A DNA stretch of 64,000 nucleotides from contig CAIWKO010000060.1 in the NCBI GenBank assembly GCA_903913285.1, forward strand, positions 1 through 64,000. Direction: 5' to 3'. Source of the stretch: an uncultured Bacteroidales bacterium. GTDB taxonomy: Bacteria > Bacteroidota > Bacteroidia > Bacteroidales > CAIWKO01. The stretch's first letter is position 1. Each line of letters opens with the position of its first letter. Below, piece after piece: positions 1 through 8,130 of this stretch. A model generated the notes under the pieces. The model was not told where the DNA came from. It was given only the letters and a program-made list of their open reading frames with translations, and searched no databases. The position numbers and the translations under genes are program-made.

Positions 1-186
1 GGAAGTGTATTGTTTGATTACGACCTCCGTTTCTATGCCAGTCAATTCAATTTGAACAAGGTACCCTTTGTATAATATCCAGGCAGCCTTAAATGCCGGT
101 TTTGAATTAATCAAGGTATCCTGTTTTGCTAAGATCGTTTGGGTGACATTGAGCATGTCGACCTTATTTTCAACCTTAGATTCCAT
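1..186 (-). CDS. Partial hypothetical protein (N-terminal 62 codons)
   Basis: An open frame starts at the ATG at 186 and runs off the left edge without a stop. It reads MESKVENKVDMLNV and continues for 62 residues. The frame upstream of this ATG stays open for more than 20 codons to a TGA, but has no other ATG. There is no signal peptide in the visible part. I recognise no family; the composition is soluble and mixed alpha/beta. It is divergent from the secreted-protein cluster to its right. Product unknown. Confidence 0.5.
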   Translation of the reverse strand, partial: MESKVENKVDMLNVTQTILAKQDTLINSKPAFKAAWILYKGYLVQIELTGIETEVVIKQYTS

Positions 187-474
187 GATAGATGGTTTTT
201 GATTGATACTTACCTGTGTTCTGTATTTACAGGATTGGTAGACGTATAATCATGGTAGGGCAGTTTGAAATTGATATTATATAAACGAAAAGGGTTATTT
301 TGATATTGTGTTATTGTGGGAAAAAATTATTTTTTTTAGTAAATAAATAAATTTGTATTTTTACATCGTAATATTGTGAAAACTAATATTGCTACGTTCT
401 TTCAACTAAAGAATCATTGCTCCATTTCACGCTTTGCTTGTGGGTCCTTAATTCAGTACTTAAAAACATTCATT
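187..474. other. Divergent intergenic region
   Basis: This AT-rich spacer lies between the partial minus-strand gene and the first beta-helix gene. A Bacteroidota -7 box is present at 348-355. A GTG at 376 could extend the downstream frame by 33 codons, but the extension has no signal-peptide character, so I treat it as leader. Confidence 0.5.
348..355 (+). promoter_or_regulatory. Putative -7 promoter box (TAAATTTG)
   Basis: Matches the Bacteroidota -7 consensus TAnnTTTG about 120 bp upstream of the first beta-helix gene. No clear TTTG -33 box is seen at the usual 17-23 bp spacing, so this is tentative. It could drive the whole co-directional cluster to 7377. Confidence 0.35.
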
Positions 475-1491
475 ATGAAAAAAATTATTATTATACTCTC
501 ATTGTTAATTTGTTGCATTTGGGTATCCAATGCACAAAATCTTATTGCTGTGCAAAATAATAGCACTCCATTTTTTTTTACAAGCCTTGATTCTGCAATT
601 ATTCATGCACATAATGGGGACACTCTTTATTTACCGGGTGGCAATTTTGCGCTTAATACTAATATTGATAAATGTATTCATATTATTGGTGTTGGTCATA
701 ACCCCGATTCAACAAATGCAATTAACCCCACTAATATTATTGCAAATAACTTATACCTTATAACAGGATCTAGCTTTGGGTCGTTAATCGGTGTAAAGCT
801 TTCAGGATTTAATTTTGGGAAAGAATCTGGTAATGGCAATATAACCAATTATACTCTTGGTAGATGCAATATTAATGGAATAAGTTTATTTGGAGGATAT
901 ACTGCTTCAAATAATATTTTTTATGAAAACATCATTAGCGGATTTATTAATTTAACTATGGCGCAATCAAATAATTTTTACAATAATTATTTTGGTTGGT
1001 TAGTAAGTTTTGGTAATTATAGCATAATTAAAAACAATATTTTTAATATTGAAGGTTATACCAATTATCTGATAAATAATACATATTCGACATTTGAAAA
1101 TAATGTTTTTTTTCCCGGAACAGTATCTGCTATAAGCGGAAACTCGACTAATAATATTTTTAACAATAATCTTTTTGTTGAAAATATATCTTTCCCTTTT
1201 GGAAATAATACTGGAATAAATAACATTGTAAATCAAAGTCAATCAAGTATATTTGTAAATCAGAGTGGATCAGCATATAGTTATTCTCAGGACTATCATT
1301 TGCAACCAACTTGTCCCGGAAAAAATGCAGGCCGTGATGGAACAGATATTGGCATATATGGTGGTATGTTCCCCTGGAAAGAAGGTTCAGTTCCTTTTAA
1401 TCCCCATATACAATATGAACAAGTTGCTCCCCTCACAAGTACAAATGGTAATCTAAATGTAAATATTAAAGTTGCTGCACAGGATCATTAA
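475..1491 (+). CDS. Secreted right-handed beta-helix-like protein, paralog 1
   Basis: A 338-residue protein with a signal peptide (MKKIIIILSLLICCIWVSNA, cleavage before QN). A short pectate-lyase-like segment follows (NGDTLYLPGG, then GVGHNPDS), then a long Asn/Ile/Phe-rich region with irregular NN(I/V)F rungs typical of right-handed parallel beta-helices. The end is conserved (CPGKNAGRDGTDIGIYGG and NGNLNVNIKVAAQDH). There is no T9SS sorting domain. I chose the ATG at 475 because it begins the signal peptide and matches the starts of both paralogs; an upstream GTG at 376 is in frame. It is the first of three tandem paralogs with 12-bp gaps, likely one transcript. No catalytic residues are evident; function unknown, presumably cell surface or periplasm. 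Confidence 0.8.
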   Translation: MKKIIIILSLLICCIWVSNAQNLIAVQNNSTPFFFTSLDSAIIHAHNGDTLYLPGGNFALNTNIDKCIHIIGVGHNPDSTNAINPTNIIANNLYLITGSSFGSLIGVKLSGFNFGKESGNGNITNYTLGRCNINGISLFGGYTASNNIFYENIISGFINLTMAQSNNFYNNYFGWLVSFGNYSIIKNNIFNIEGYTNYLINNTYSTFENNVFFPGTVSAISGNSTNNIFNNNLFVENISFPFGNNTGINNIVNQSQSSIFVNQSGSAYSYSQDYHLQPTCPGKNAGRDGTDIGIYGGMFPWKEGSVPFNPHIQYEQVAPLTSTNGNLNVNIKVAAQDH

Positions 1492-1503
1492 AATTAAAGC
1501 ATT

Positions 1504-2532
1504 ATGAAAAAAATCGGTTTTATACTTTTATTATTTTTCTTTAGTGTTTGGGTATCTAAGGCGCAGAATCTTATTGCCGTGGAGAATAATAGTACTCCAT
1601 CATTTTTTACAAGTCTTGATTCTGCTATTGTTCATGCTCAAAATGGAGATACGGTTTATATACCAGGCGGTGCATTTGCTGTTAATAATAATACTATTAC
1701 CATTGACAAAGAACTTCATTTAATTGGTGTTGGACACAACCCTGACTCGACAATTGCGACAGGCATGACTAAAATTAATGCTGGTGCTATTTATTTAGTT
1801 TCAGGTGCTAATAGTTCATCATTTGAAGGATTTAAATTAAATGGGGATTTAATTTCAGGTGTTAATACATCTAATGAGGATGTTGATAATATAAGTATTA
1901 CAAGATGTCATTTCATGGGAAATATTGATTTAAGTAGATTTTCGACAAATTGGTCTGTAACTGAAAGTATTATTGATGGAAGTATTGAAGGTTCTTCTCA
2001 ATCAGGAATCCAACCTTTGGCTCAATTGAATTATTTCTCTAATAATATCATTGGTGGAGGATATATCTTTTTCGGACCGAATAATCAGTTTAAAAATAAT
2101 ATATTTTTATATCAAGGTTACAATATTATGAATGTAGTAGGTTGCATTTTTGAAAATAACATTTTTATTGGTGGATTGAGTAATATTTCATCATGCACGT
2201 TTAATAATAATCTTTACACTGGCAATTTTGTAATACCAAGTGATTGTATATTGAGTAATAATATATTAGTACTATCAATTACAGCTATTTTTTTTAATTT
2301 TAGTGCCAATACTAACTTTAGCTATACTGAGAATTTCCATTTATTATCAACTTGCCCCGGCAAAAATGCGGGTAGAGATGGTACAGATATAGGCATCTAT
2401 GGCGGAGCATTCCCCTGGAAGGAAGGTTCTGTGCCATTTAATCCACATATTCAGTATCAAAACATTTCCGGCTCTACCAACACCAATGGAAATCTAAATG
2501 TAAATATTAAAGTTGCAGCACAGGATCATTAA
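1504..2532 (+). CDS. Secreted right-handed beta-helix-like protein, paralog 2
   Basis: A 342-residue paralog of the preceding gene. It has a signal peptide (MKKIGFILLLFFFSVWVSKA), then QNLIAVENNSTPSFFTSLDSAI, with the same GDTVYIPGG and GVGHNPDS segments. The Asn-rich middle (about residues 110-270) is clearly diverged. The closing CPGKNAGRDGTDIGIYGG and NGNLNVNIKVAAQDH blocks are near-identical to copy 1. Only 12 bp separate it from each neighbour, so co-transcription is likely. The pattern of conserved ends and a variable centre suggests that the helix part is the diversifying, possibly ligand-binding, region. No enzyme motif is visible. Confidence 0.8.
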   Translation: MKKIGFILLLFFFSVWVSKAQNLIAVENNSTPSFFTSLDSAIVHAQNGDTVYIPGGAFAVNNNTITIDKELHLIGVGHNPDSTIATGMTKINAGAIYLVSGANSSSFEGFKLNGDLISGVNTSNEDVDNISITRCHFMGNIDLSRFSTNWSVTESIIDGSIEGSSQSGIQPLAQLNYFSNNIIGGGYIFFGPNNQFKNNIFLYQGYNIMNVVGCIFENNIFIGGLSNISSCTFNNNLYTGNFVIPSDCILSNNILVLSITAIFFNFSANTNFSYTENFHLLSTCPGKNAGRDGTDIGIYGGAFPWKEGSVPFNPHIQYQNISGSTNTNGNLNVNIKVAAQDH

Positions 2533-2544
2533 AATTTAAGCATT

Positions 2545-3549
2545 ATGAAGAAAATCGGTATTACTCTTTTATTATTATTCTTTTGTATTTCGGTAACTAA
2601 GGCTCAGAATCTTATTGCTGTGGAGAATAATAGTACTCCAGCGTTTTTTACACAAGTGACAATCGCTGTTACAAGCGCTAATAATGGTGATACTATTTAT
2701 ATTCCCGGCGGAACCTGGAATATTGGCACATTAATTATTAATAAAAATTTATGCATTATTGGTGCAGGGCTCAATCCTGATTCAGCTCAGGCAAACGGAT
2801 ATACATATTTGAATGGAGATATAGCTCTAGCTAATGGTTGTAGCAATGGAAGCTTATGGGGTGTATTGTTACAGGGGTGTATTGTTAATAATTATCCAAA
2901 TGATACTGTGAAAAATTATACTATACGAAGATGCAGATTTAGTGGAAGTAATGGAGTATGGTTTTCAAAGTTTTTTAATCATAATTTGATTGCGGAAAAT
3001 ATTTTTGATTATGGATTTTCAGGCAATTCAGGAGCAACTAATAATGGATTTTTTAATAATTTTATTATTACGGCTATTGGTCGTCTTATTGATGGTAATA
3101 CATATAAAAATAATGTATTTCTATCTGGAAATTTTGTTTCTCCAATGAATTATTCAATTTTTGAAAATAATATTTTTTTATCGGGAAGTTACTTAAGCAG
3201 TTGTCAAAATTGTAATTTTCTCAATAATCTTTTTGTTGATAATACGACTTTTCCTTCTGGAACAAATCTGGGCTATAATAATTTAGTAAATCAAAGCCAA
3301 TCAAGTATTTTTATCAATCAGAGTGGAACAACGTATAGTTATTCTCAAGATTATCATTTACAATCCACTTGCCCTGGAAAGAATGCAGGAAGTGATGGCA
3401 CTGATATTGGGATTTATGGCGGTATGTTTCCATGGAAAGATGGCTCCCTTCCTCCTAATCCGCATATAAAACAGAAAACCATTCAACCATCAACAGATAT
3501 AAACGGAAATCTAAATGTAAACATTAAAGTTGCAGCACAAGATCATTAA
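2545..3549 (+). CDS. Secreted right-handed beta-helix-like protein, paralog 3
   Basis: Third paralog, 334 residues, with signal peptide MKKIGITLLLLFFCISVTKA. The N-terminal block (QNLIAVENNSTPAFF, GDTIYIPGG, GAGLNPDS) and the C-terminal block (CPGKNAGSDGTDIGIYGG to VNIKVAAQDH) follow the family pattern. Its last third (NNLVNQSQSSIFINQSG, YSYSQDYHLQ) is much closer to copy 1 than to copy 2, which indicates recombination or gene conversion between copies 1 and 3. It lacks a T9SS domain. It is followed after 24 bp by the secreted lipase and probably belongs to the same transcript. Confidence 0.8.
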   Translation: MKKIGITLLLLFFCISVTKAQNLIAVENNSTPAFFTQVTIAVTSANNGDTIYIPGGTWNIGTLIINKNLCIIGAGLNPDSAQANGYTYLNGDIALANGCSNGSLWGVLLQGCIVNNYPNDTVKNYTIRRCRFSGSNGVWFSKFFNHNLIAENIFDYGFSGNSGATNNGFFNNFIITAIGRLIDGNTYKNNVFLSGNFVSPMNYSIFENNIFLSGSYLSSCQNCNFLNNLFVDNTTFPSGTNLGYNNLVNQSQSSIFINQSGTTYSYSQDYHLQSTCPGKNAGSDGTDIGIYGGMFPWKDGSLPPNPHIKQKTIQPSTDINGNLNVNIKVAAQDH

Positions 3550-3573
3550 TCGAATAACACAAAAGATAAAAAC

Positions 3574-6500
3574 ATGAAAAAATTTATACTTATTTTTATC
3601 ACAATATTGAGTTTTGGAAAAATTGTAAATGGACAACAAGCTGACCTTGTAATATTAGCTAATCCAAATGTTACCCCTAACCCAGTTAATAGAGGAATAA
3701 CAATTACAGTTACATTTAGTGTTAAAAATATTGGTAATGCAGTTGCAGGTATTAGCAAAACTGGCATTTATATCTCTCCTGACCCAACTCTTGATAATGC
3801 TGTATTATTAAAGAAAATCTCACTTGAATCATTAGCAGTTGATTCATGTAGTAATAATATTCAATTTAAAACTCCAATACCATATTTTGTGGGAGGCGGC
3901 TCATATTATATTCTTATCAATCTTAATGATGACCTATCCATCAATGAAAGTAATACTGCCAATAATTCAATATCAATACCAATTACTATTAATTATGATG
4001 CGTGGGCAGCACAAAATATACCCTACCCAATTATTTTTATTCATGGTTTAAATAGTGATGATAGTGTATGGGATGATATGATAAATGATTTAAAGAACAC
4101 CTATGGATGGTCATATGGGGGTAGGATGGACTTTTGTTTAAATCAGGATAATGATCTAACAACTTCCGATGCAGCATCTGATTATGAGGATTGGACTAAC
4201 GAATCAGATTTACAAAAAGATGATTACTTTACTGTAAATTTTGATGTCGATAACTATGGCAACGCACATGGCACTAATATTGAAAGCAATCAATCAGCAA
4301 TAGTAAAACAGGGATTGGCTATCCGGGATGCTATCATACATGTTATGCATGTGACAGGGAGAGATAAAGTAATATTAGTTGGACATAGTATGGGCGGTCT
4401 TGCTGCAAGAGAATATTTGCAGAATCCTACAATTTGGGAAGCTCCTAATACAAATCATCATGTAGCCAAACTTGTAACAATTGGAACTCCTAATGGAGGG
4501 TGTAATGGCACAAGTTTTGGTATTGTGATAGATGCAAGATCTGAAGCTGTTCGTGATTTACGAACTTCATATTATTATTCTGGAAATCATGGTGTTTATC
4601 TATTCGGAGGACAGGAGGATTTGAGTTACATGAATGATATGTTGCTTCATGATTTTTATAACGCCGATGTTAATTGCGATGGTGCTATAGGAGAGTCCAT
4701 AATAGGTCTAAATAACAAATCATATCCTACCGATGTTGACTATTCTTGTATAATTGGTAATGGAAGTGATTTAGGAGCCGATGGTGATCCTTTTAAATCA
4801 GGTGATGGTATTGTATCCGTTCAAAGTGCTAATTTGAATAATTATCTTCCCGTACAAGCTGATACGTTTATGGTAACTCAACCACTATTAGATATGGGTA
4901 TTTGGCATAATGAATTACCACAACAATTCTCCAGTTTCATAAAGGCTATAGATGAACCGGTTGGTAGTCATTTTGCATATGAAGTTTATTCCGGTAAAAG
5001 TTATTATGGAATAATAAGCAAACAAAGTGATGAAAGTTATTATATTACTGACTATGATTATTATAAGATATATTTGTCATCAAATGGGAGTTTGAATCTG
5101 AAAGTATATAATATACCCATTTCGCAATTTAAAATAAATGTTTTTAATTCATCTTTAACATCTGTTTATAGCGAGACCATCAATGGTAAAAGTTATGTTA
5201 ATTTAAATACTCCATCTCTCATTGCAGGTAATTACTATATTTCTTTATCGGGAACTCCAACTTCTTCATCTTGGCAATACCCTTATGCTTTCAAATTCAC
5301 ATACAATCCACCAATAGCATCATATTGTAGCGGTACAACAACTTTAACTGCATCCTCAGGCACTTTTGATGATGGTAGTGGTAGCAGCAATTACAATAAT
5401 AATTCCGATTGTAAATGGAAAATACAACCCAGTGGTGCAACAAGCATCACTTTAAATTTTTCTGCGTTTGATGTCAGCAATACCGGTGATACTATTTATG
5501 TTTACAATGGAGCCACAACGGCCTCTCCCGTATTATTAAAATGGACTGGAAACACATTACCCACTAATGTTACTTCCACGGGTGGCACCATGTTGATTCG
5601 TTTTTCAACGGATGCCAGTACCACTGCTGCCGGATGGACAGCTAATTATACTTCCATTGTTGTACCAACATATTGCAATGGCACAACAACACTTACTTCA
5701 GTTTCCGGTTCATTCTCCGATTGCAGCGGAGCTTCAGATTATGGAAATAACTCTAATTGTTCCTGGCTAATTAATCCCCCCGGTGCGTATTCAATTACTT
5801 TAACTTTTAATCATTTTAATACTGAAGCAGTGAACGATGTTGTAAATGTATATGATGGCAACGATAATACAGCCCTATTGTTGGGCTCATATTCCGGTAA
5901 TACAATCCCGTCATCAATAACCTCAACAGGTGGTGCTATGTTTTTAGAGTTTATAACAAACGATACTATAACTGCTTCAGGTTGGGATGCCAGCTATACA
6001 TCAGAAGTTCCATTTAGCACTAATGGCATCGTTAAATATGAATATTGGTTTGATGATAATTATGCAGCAAGGGTAATTAAACCTATAATGTTAGCGAATA
6101 AATACAATTTAAATTCCAGTTTTTTAACAAATGGGTTGGCAGTTGGCTTACACCAATTAAATATTCGATTTTTGGATAATTCCGGTTATTGGAGCTCTAT
6201 AATAAGCCAGTTTTTTTATAAAAACCCAGTATTACCAACTGCTGATAAAAAGATGATAAAATATGAATATTGGTTTGATGATAATTATTTAGCGAGAGTT
6301 CAGCAAACAATCAATCCAACTGCAACATACGATCTGCTTTCCGGGCTTGATGCAAGTGCAATAGCACAGGGTTTACATACTTTTAATGTCCGATTTAAAG
6401 ATAATGCCGGTTTGTGGAGTTCGGTTTTAAGTCAGTTTTTCTATAGAAATGCAATAACCAATGGTGTTTCAAATAAAATTAAGGCATACAGGTATTGGTT

Positions 6501-7377
6501 CGATATGGCAAGTAATAATATGAATTCGGTTACATTATCAACTCCTGTAAATCCACTTGATTTAATTACTGAGATAAATACTTGTAACTTGCCGCTTGGC
6601 AGTCACAATTTAAATATTCAGTTTTTAGATATTCTAGGTTATTGGAGTTCGGTATTAACCAATGCCTTTACCAAAACAACTCAAACCTATCCATCCATTA
6701 CAATTAATGGTTCAGCTACAATTTGTATAGGTGATTCTGTAGAAATTTCCGCATCTGCCGGAAGTTCCTATTTATGGAGCAATGGTGAAAGCACACAAAA
6801 TATATTTGTAAGTACACCGGGTACATATTCGGTTAGTGTTGATAATGGTTATGATTGTATTTTACCCTCAAGCAACAGTGCTATTGTTTCAACTTTCCCG
6901 TCACATAATGGCTTAACAATCATTCAGCATATTGATTCTTTAAAATCACCTTATGCTTCACAAAACCAATGGTATTTCTTAGGTAATCCTAATCCTATTG
7001 ATGCAGGTAATTTTTATATTTGTTCTCAATCAGGTTCATATTTTGTAGTCGGTAAAGATGTTAATGGATGTTCTGCAATAAGCGATACAACATTTTTTAA
7101 TTGTATAACAACCGGTATTAATAATGGTCAGATATTAGGAAATATTTCAATATATCCTAACCCGGCTAACGATTTCCTTTTTATCGATTTTCAGGATTAT
7201 CACACTAACAGTAATACCAAATTTGAAATGTATAATATAAATGGGAAGTTGATAAAATCGGTCAAAATAGAAGGTAAATTAACAAAGGTGTTGATTTCCG
7301 ATTTATCGTATGGCGTTTATATTACCAAAGTAATTAATGATGATGGTATGGTTGTGAAGCAGATAATTAAAGAATAA
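3574..7377 (+). CDS. Multidomain T9SS-secreted lipase/esterase with CARDB and CUB domains
   Basis: A 1267-residue secreted protein. Order: signal peptide (1-20); CARDB-like adhesion domain (about 23-140, ADLVILANPNVTPNPVNRG); alpha/beta hydrolase (about 150-450) with oxyanion motif FIHGLNSDDSVW and nucleophile elbow GHSMGG (Ser272). Asp411 (GDGIVSVQSA) and His445 (GIWHNELP) are good candidates for the other triad members. A pre-peptidase-like segment follows (about 465-575), then two CUB domains (about 582-695 and 700-812, each opening YC(S/N)GTTTL). Three repeats built on YEYWFDDNY...WSSVLSQFFY cover about 820-1040, then an Ig/PKD-like domain, and a type A T9SS sorting domain (ISIYPNPAND ... 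VVKQIIKE). Expected to be exported by Sec then T9SS and act extracellularly on lipids or esters; the substrate is unknown. The start follows the signal peptide. Confidence 0.85.
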   Translation: MKKFILIFITILSFGKIVNGQQADLVILANPNVTPNPVNRGITITVTFSVKNIGNAVAGISKTGIYISPDPTLDNAVLLKKISLESLAVDSCSNNIQFKTPIPYFVGGGSYYILINLNDDLSINESNTANNSISIPITINYDAWAAQNIPYPIIFIHGLNSDDSVWDDMINDLKNTYGWSYGGRMDFCLNQDNDLTTSDAASDYEDWTNESDLQKDDYFTVNFDVDNYGNAHGTNIESNQSAIVKQGLAIRDAIIHVMHVTGRDKVILVGHSMGGLAAREYLQNPTIWEAPNTNHHVAKLVTIGTPNGGCNGTSFGIVIDARSEAVRDLRTSYYYSGNHGVYLFGGQEDLSYMNDMLLHDFYNADVNCDGAIGESIIGLNNKSYPTDVDYSCIIGNGSDLGADGDPFKSGDGIVSVQSANLNNYLPVQADTFMVTQPLLDMGIWHNELPQQFSSFIKAIDEPVGSHFAYEVYSGKSYYGIISKQSDESYYITDYDYYKIYLSSNGSLNLKVYNIPISQFKINVFNSSLTSVYSETINGKSYVNLNTPSLIAGNYYISLSGTPTSSSWQYPYAFKFTYNPPIASYCSGTTTLTASSGTFDDGSGSSNYNNNSDCKWKIQPSGATSITLNFSAFDVSNTGDTIYVYNGATTASPVLLKWTGNTLPTNVTSTGGTMLIRFSTDASTTAAGWTANYTSIVVPTYCNGTTTLTSVSGSFSDCSGASDYGNNSNCSWLINPPGAYSITLTFNHFNTEAVNDVVNVYDGNDNTALLLGSYSGNTIPSSITSTGGAMFLEFITNDTITASGWDASYTSEVPFSTNGIVKYEYWFDDNYAARVIKPIMLANKYNLNSSFLTNGLAVGLHQLNIRFLDNSGYWSSIISQFFYKNPVLPTADKKMIKYEYWFDDNYLARVQQTINPTATYDLLSGLDASAIAQGLHTFNVRFKDNAGLWSSVLSQFFYRNAITNGVSNKIKAYRYWFDMASNNMNSVTLSTPVNPLDLITEINTCNLPLGSHNLNIQFLDILGYWSSVLTNAFTKTTQTYPSITINGSATICIGDSVEISASAGSSYLWSNGESTQNIFVSTPGTYSVSVDNGYDCILPSSNSAIVSTFPSHNGLTIIQHIDSLKSPYASQNQWYFLGNPNPIDAGNFYICSQSGSYFVVGKDVNGCSAISDTTFFNCITTGINNGQILGNISIYPNPANDFLFIDFQDYHTNSNTKFEMYNINGKLIKSVKIEGKLTKVLISDLSYGVYITKVINDDGMVVKQIIKE

Positions 7378-7647
7378 TTATTTTCTAATAATTGGATCGG
7401 ATTCGCTGGTAAAAGGTGAACGGGGATACGGTGTTCTTTCAGTAGACTTCGATACGGATTACTAATTCATACATTATTTAAGATACTTTTGAAACCGGCT
7501 CAGCCTGACTTAAATAAGGATGGCTGTTTGCCCCGCGTGCGGGAATTTGTCTAAACCGCTGATTAAACTGATTGAACAGATTTATGAAAAGCCTGAAAGG
7601 ATAAAATTGCCGAGGCTTTTACAATGGATAAATGATGAATTATTTTA
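7378..7647. other. Convergent intergenic region with degenerate repeat remnants
   Basis: No gene is seen. It holds a small GC-rich palindrome (CCCGCGTGCGGG, about 7532-7543) and a 9-bp-period CTGATTAAA/CTGATTGAA tract (about 7558-7580). It separates the lipase from the minus-strand ATPase-nuclease operon. Confidence 0.4.
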
Positions 7648-8124
7648 CTAAAAGTAAATACTTTTTAAATCATCAATGCTCAAAGCATCAGCAAAAGCAT
7701 TAGCTAATCTCATACTAAGAACTCTTCGAGATACATTTAAAAGATCATCGTTGAATATAAAAACGTATCTGTTATGAACAGAAATACCACTTCCAAACAA
7801 TAATCTTTTTGAATGCTTAATTTTATCTCTACATTCACCTTCTGAAATATTAACAGGATTATTGCATCTCAGCTTAAAATCAACTAACAGTGAAAATATA
7901 TTATTATTTTCTTTCATTCCAATAACCATATCCATGGAGCGCATATGCTTAATGTCTGTATTCCCTGAATTATCTTTTATTTTATCCAGATTCAAAGCAA
8001 CTTCATGATTAAAAGGAACGCCATTACCACCTTCAACTTGAAATATTAAATTAATATTTTCAAGAAAACCTGGATAAGCAATAGCAAGAGGATGTGAAAT
8101 TGTAGATTGATGACAATATTTCAT
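7648..8124 (-). CDS. Putative PD-(D/E)xK nuclease, partner of the adjacent ATPase
   Basis: A 158-residue soluble protein without a signal peptide. I do not recognise a named family. The residues fit a PD-(D/E)xK nuclease core: Glu41 in a predicted early helix, Asp65 (RSMDMVIGMK) opening a beta-hairpin, then Asp82-Phe-Lys84 (SLLVDFKLR) on the next strand, 17 residues after Asp65, followed by a basic helix (CRDKIKHSKRLL) and the strand YVFIFND. It starts 6 bp after the stop of the AAA/ABC-type ATPase, so the two genes almost certainly form one operon. The pairing recalls two-gene ATPase-nuclease defence modules (OLD/Septu-like logic). The nuclease assignment is inference from motif spacing only; a regulatory or DNA-binding partner is the alternative. 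Confidence 0.5.
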   Translation of the reverse strand: MKYCHQSTISHPLAIAYPGFLENINLIFQVEGGNGVPFNHEVALNLDKIKDNSGNTDIKHMRSMDMVIGMKENNNIFSLLVDFKLRCNNPVNISEGECRDKIKHSKRLLFGSGISVHNRYVFIFNDDLLNVSRRVLSMRLANAFADALSIDDLKSIYF

Positions 8125-8130
8125 AAATTA

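Noticed and set aside
376..474. GTG start for the first beta-helix protein
   Set aside because: It would put 33 unrelated residues before a clear signal peptide; both paralogs begin at the MKK equivalent to 475.
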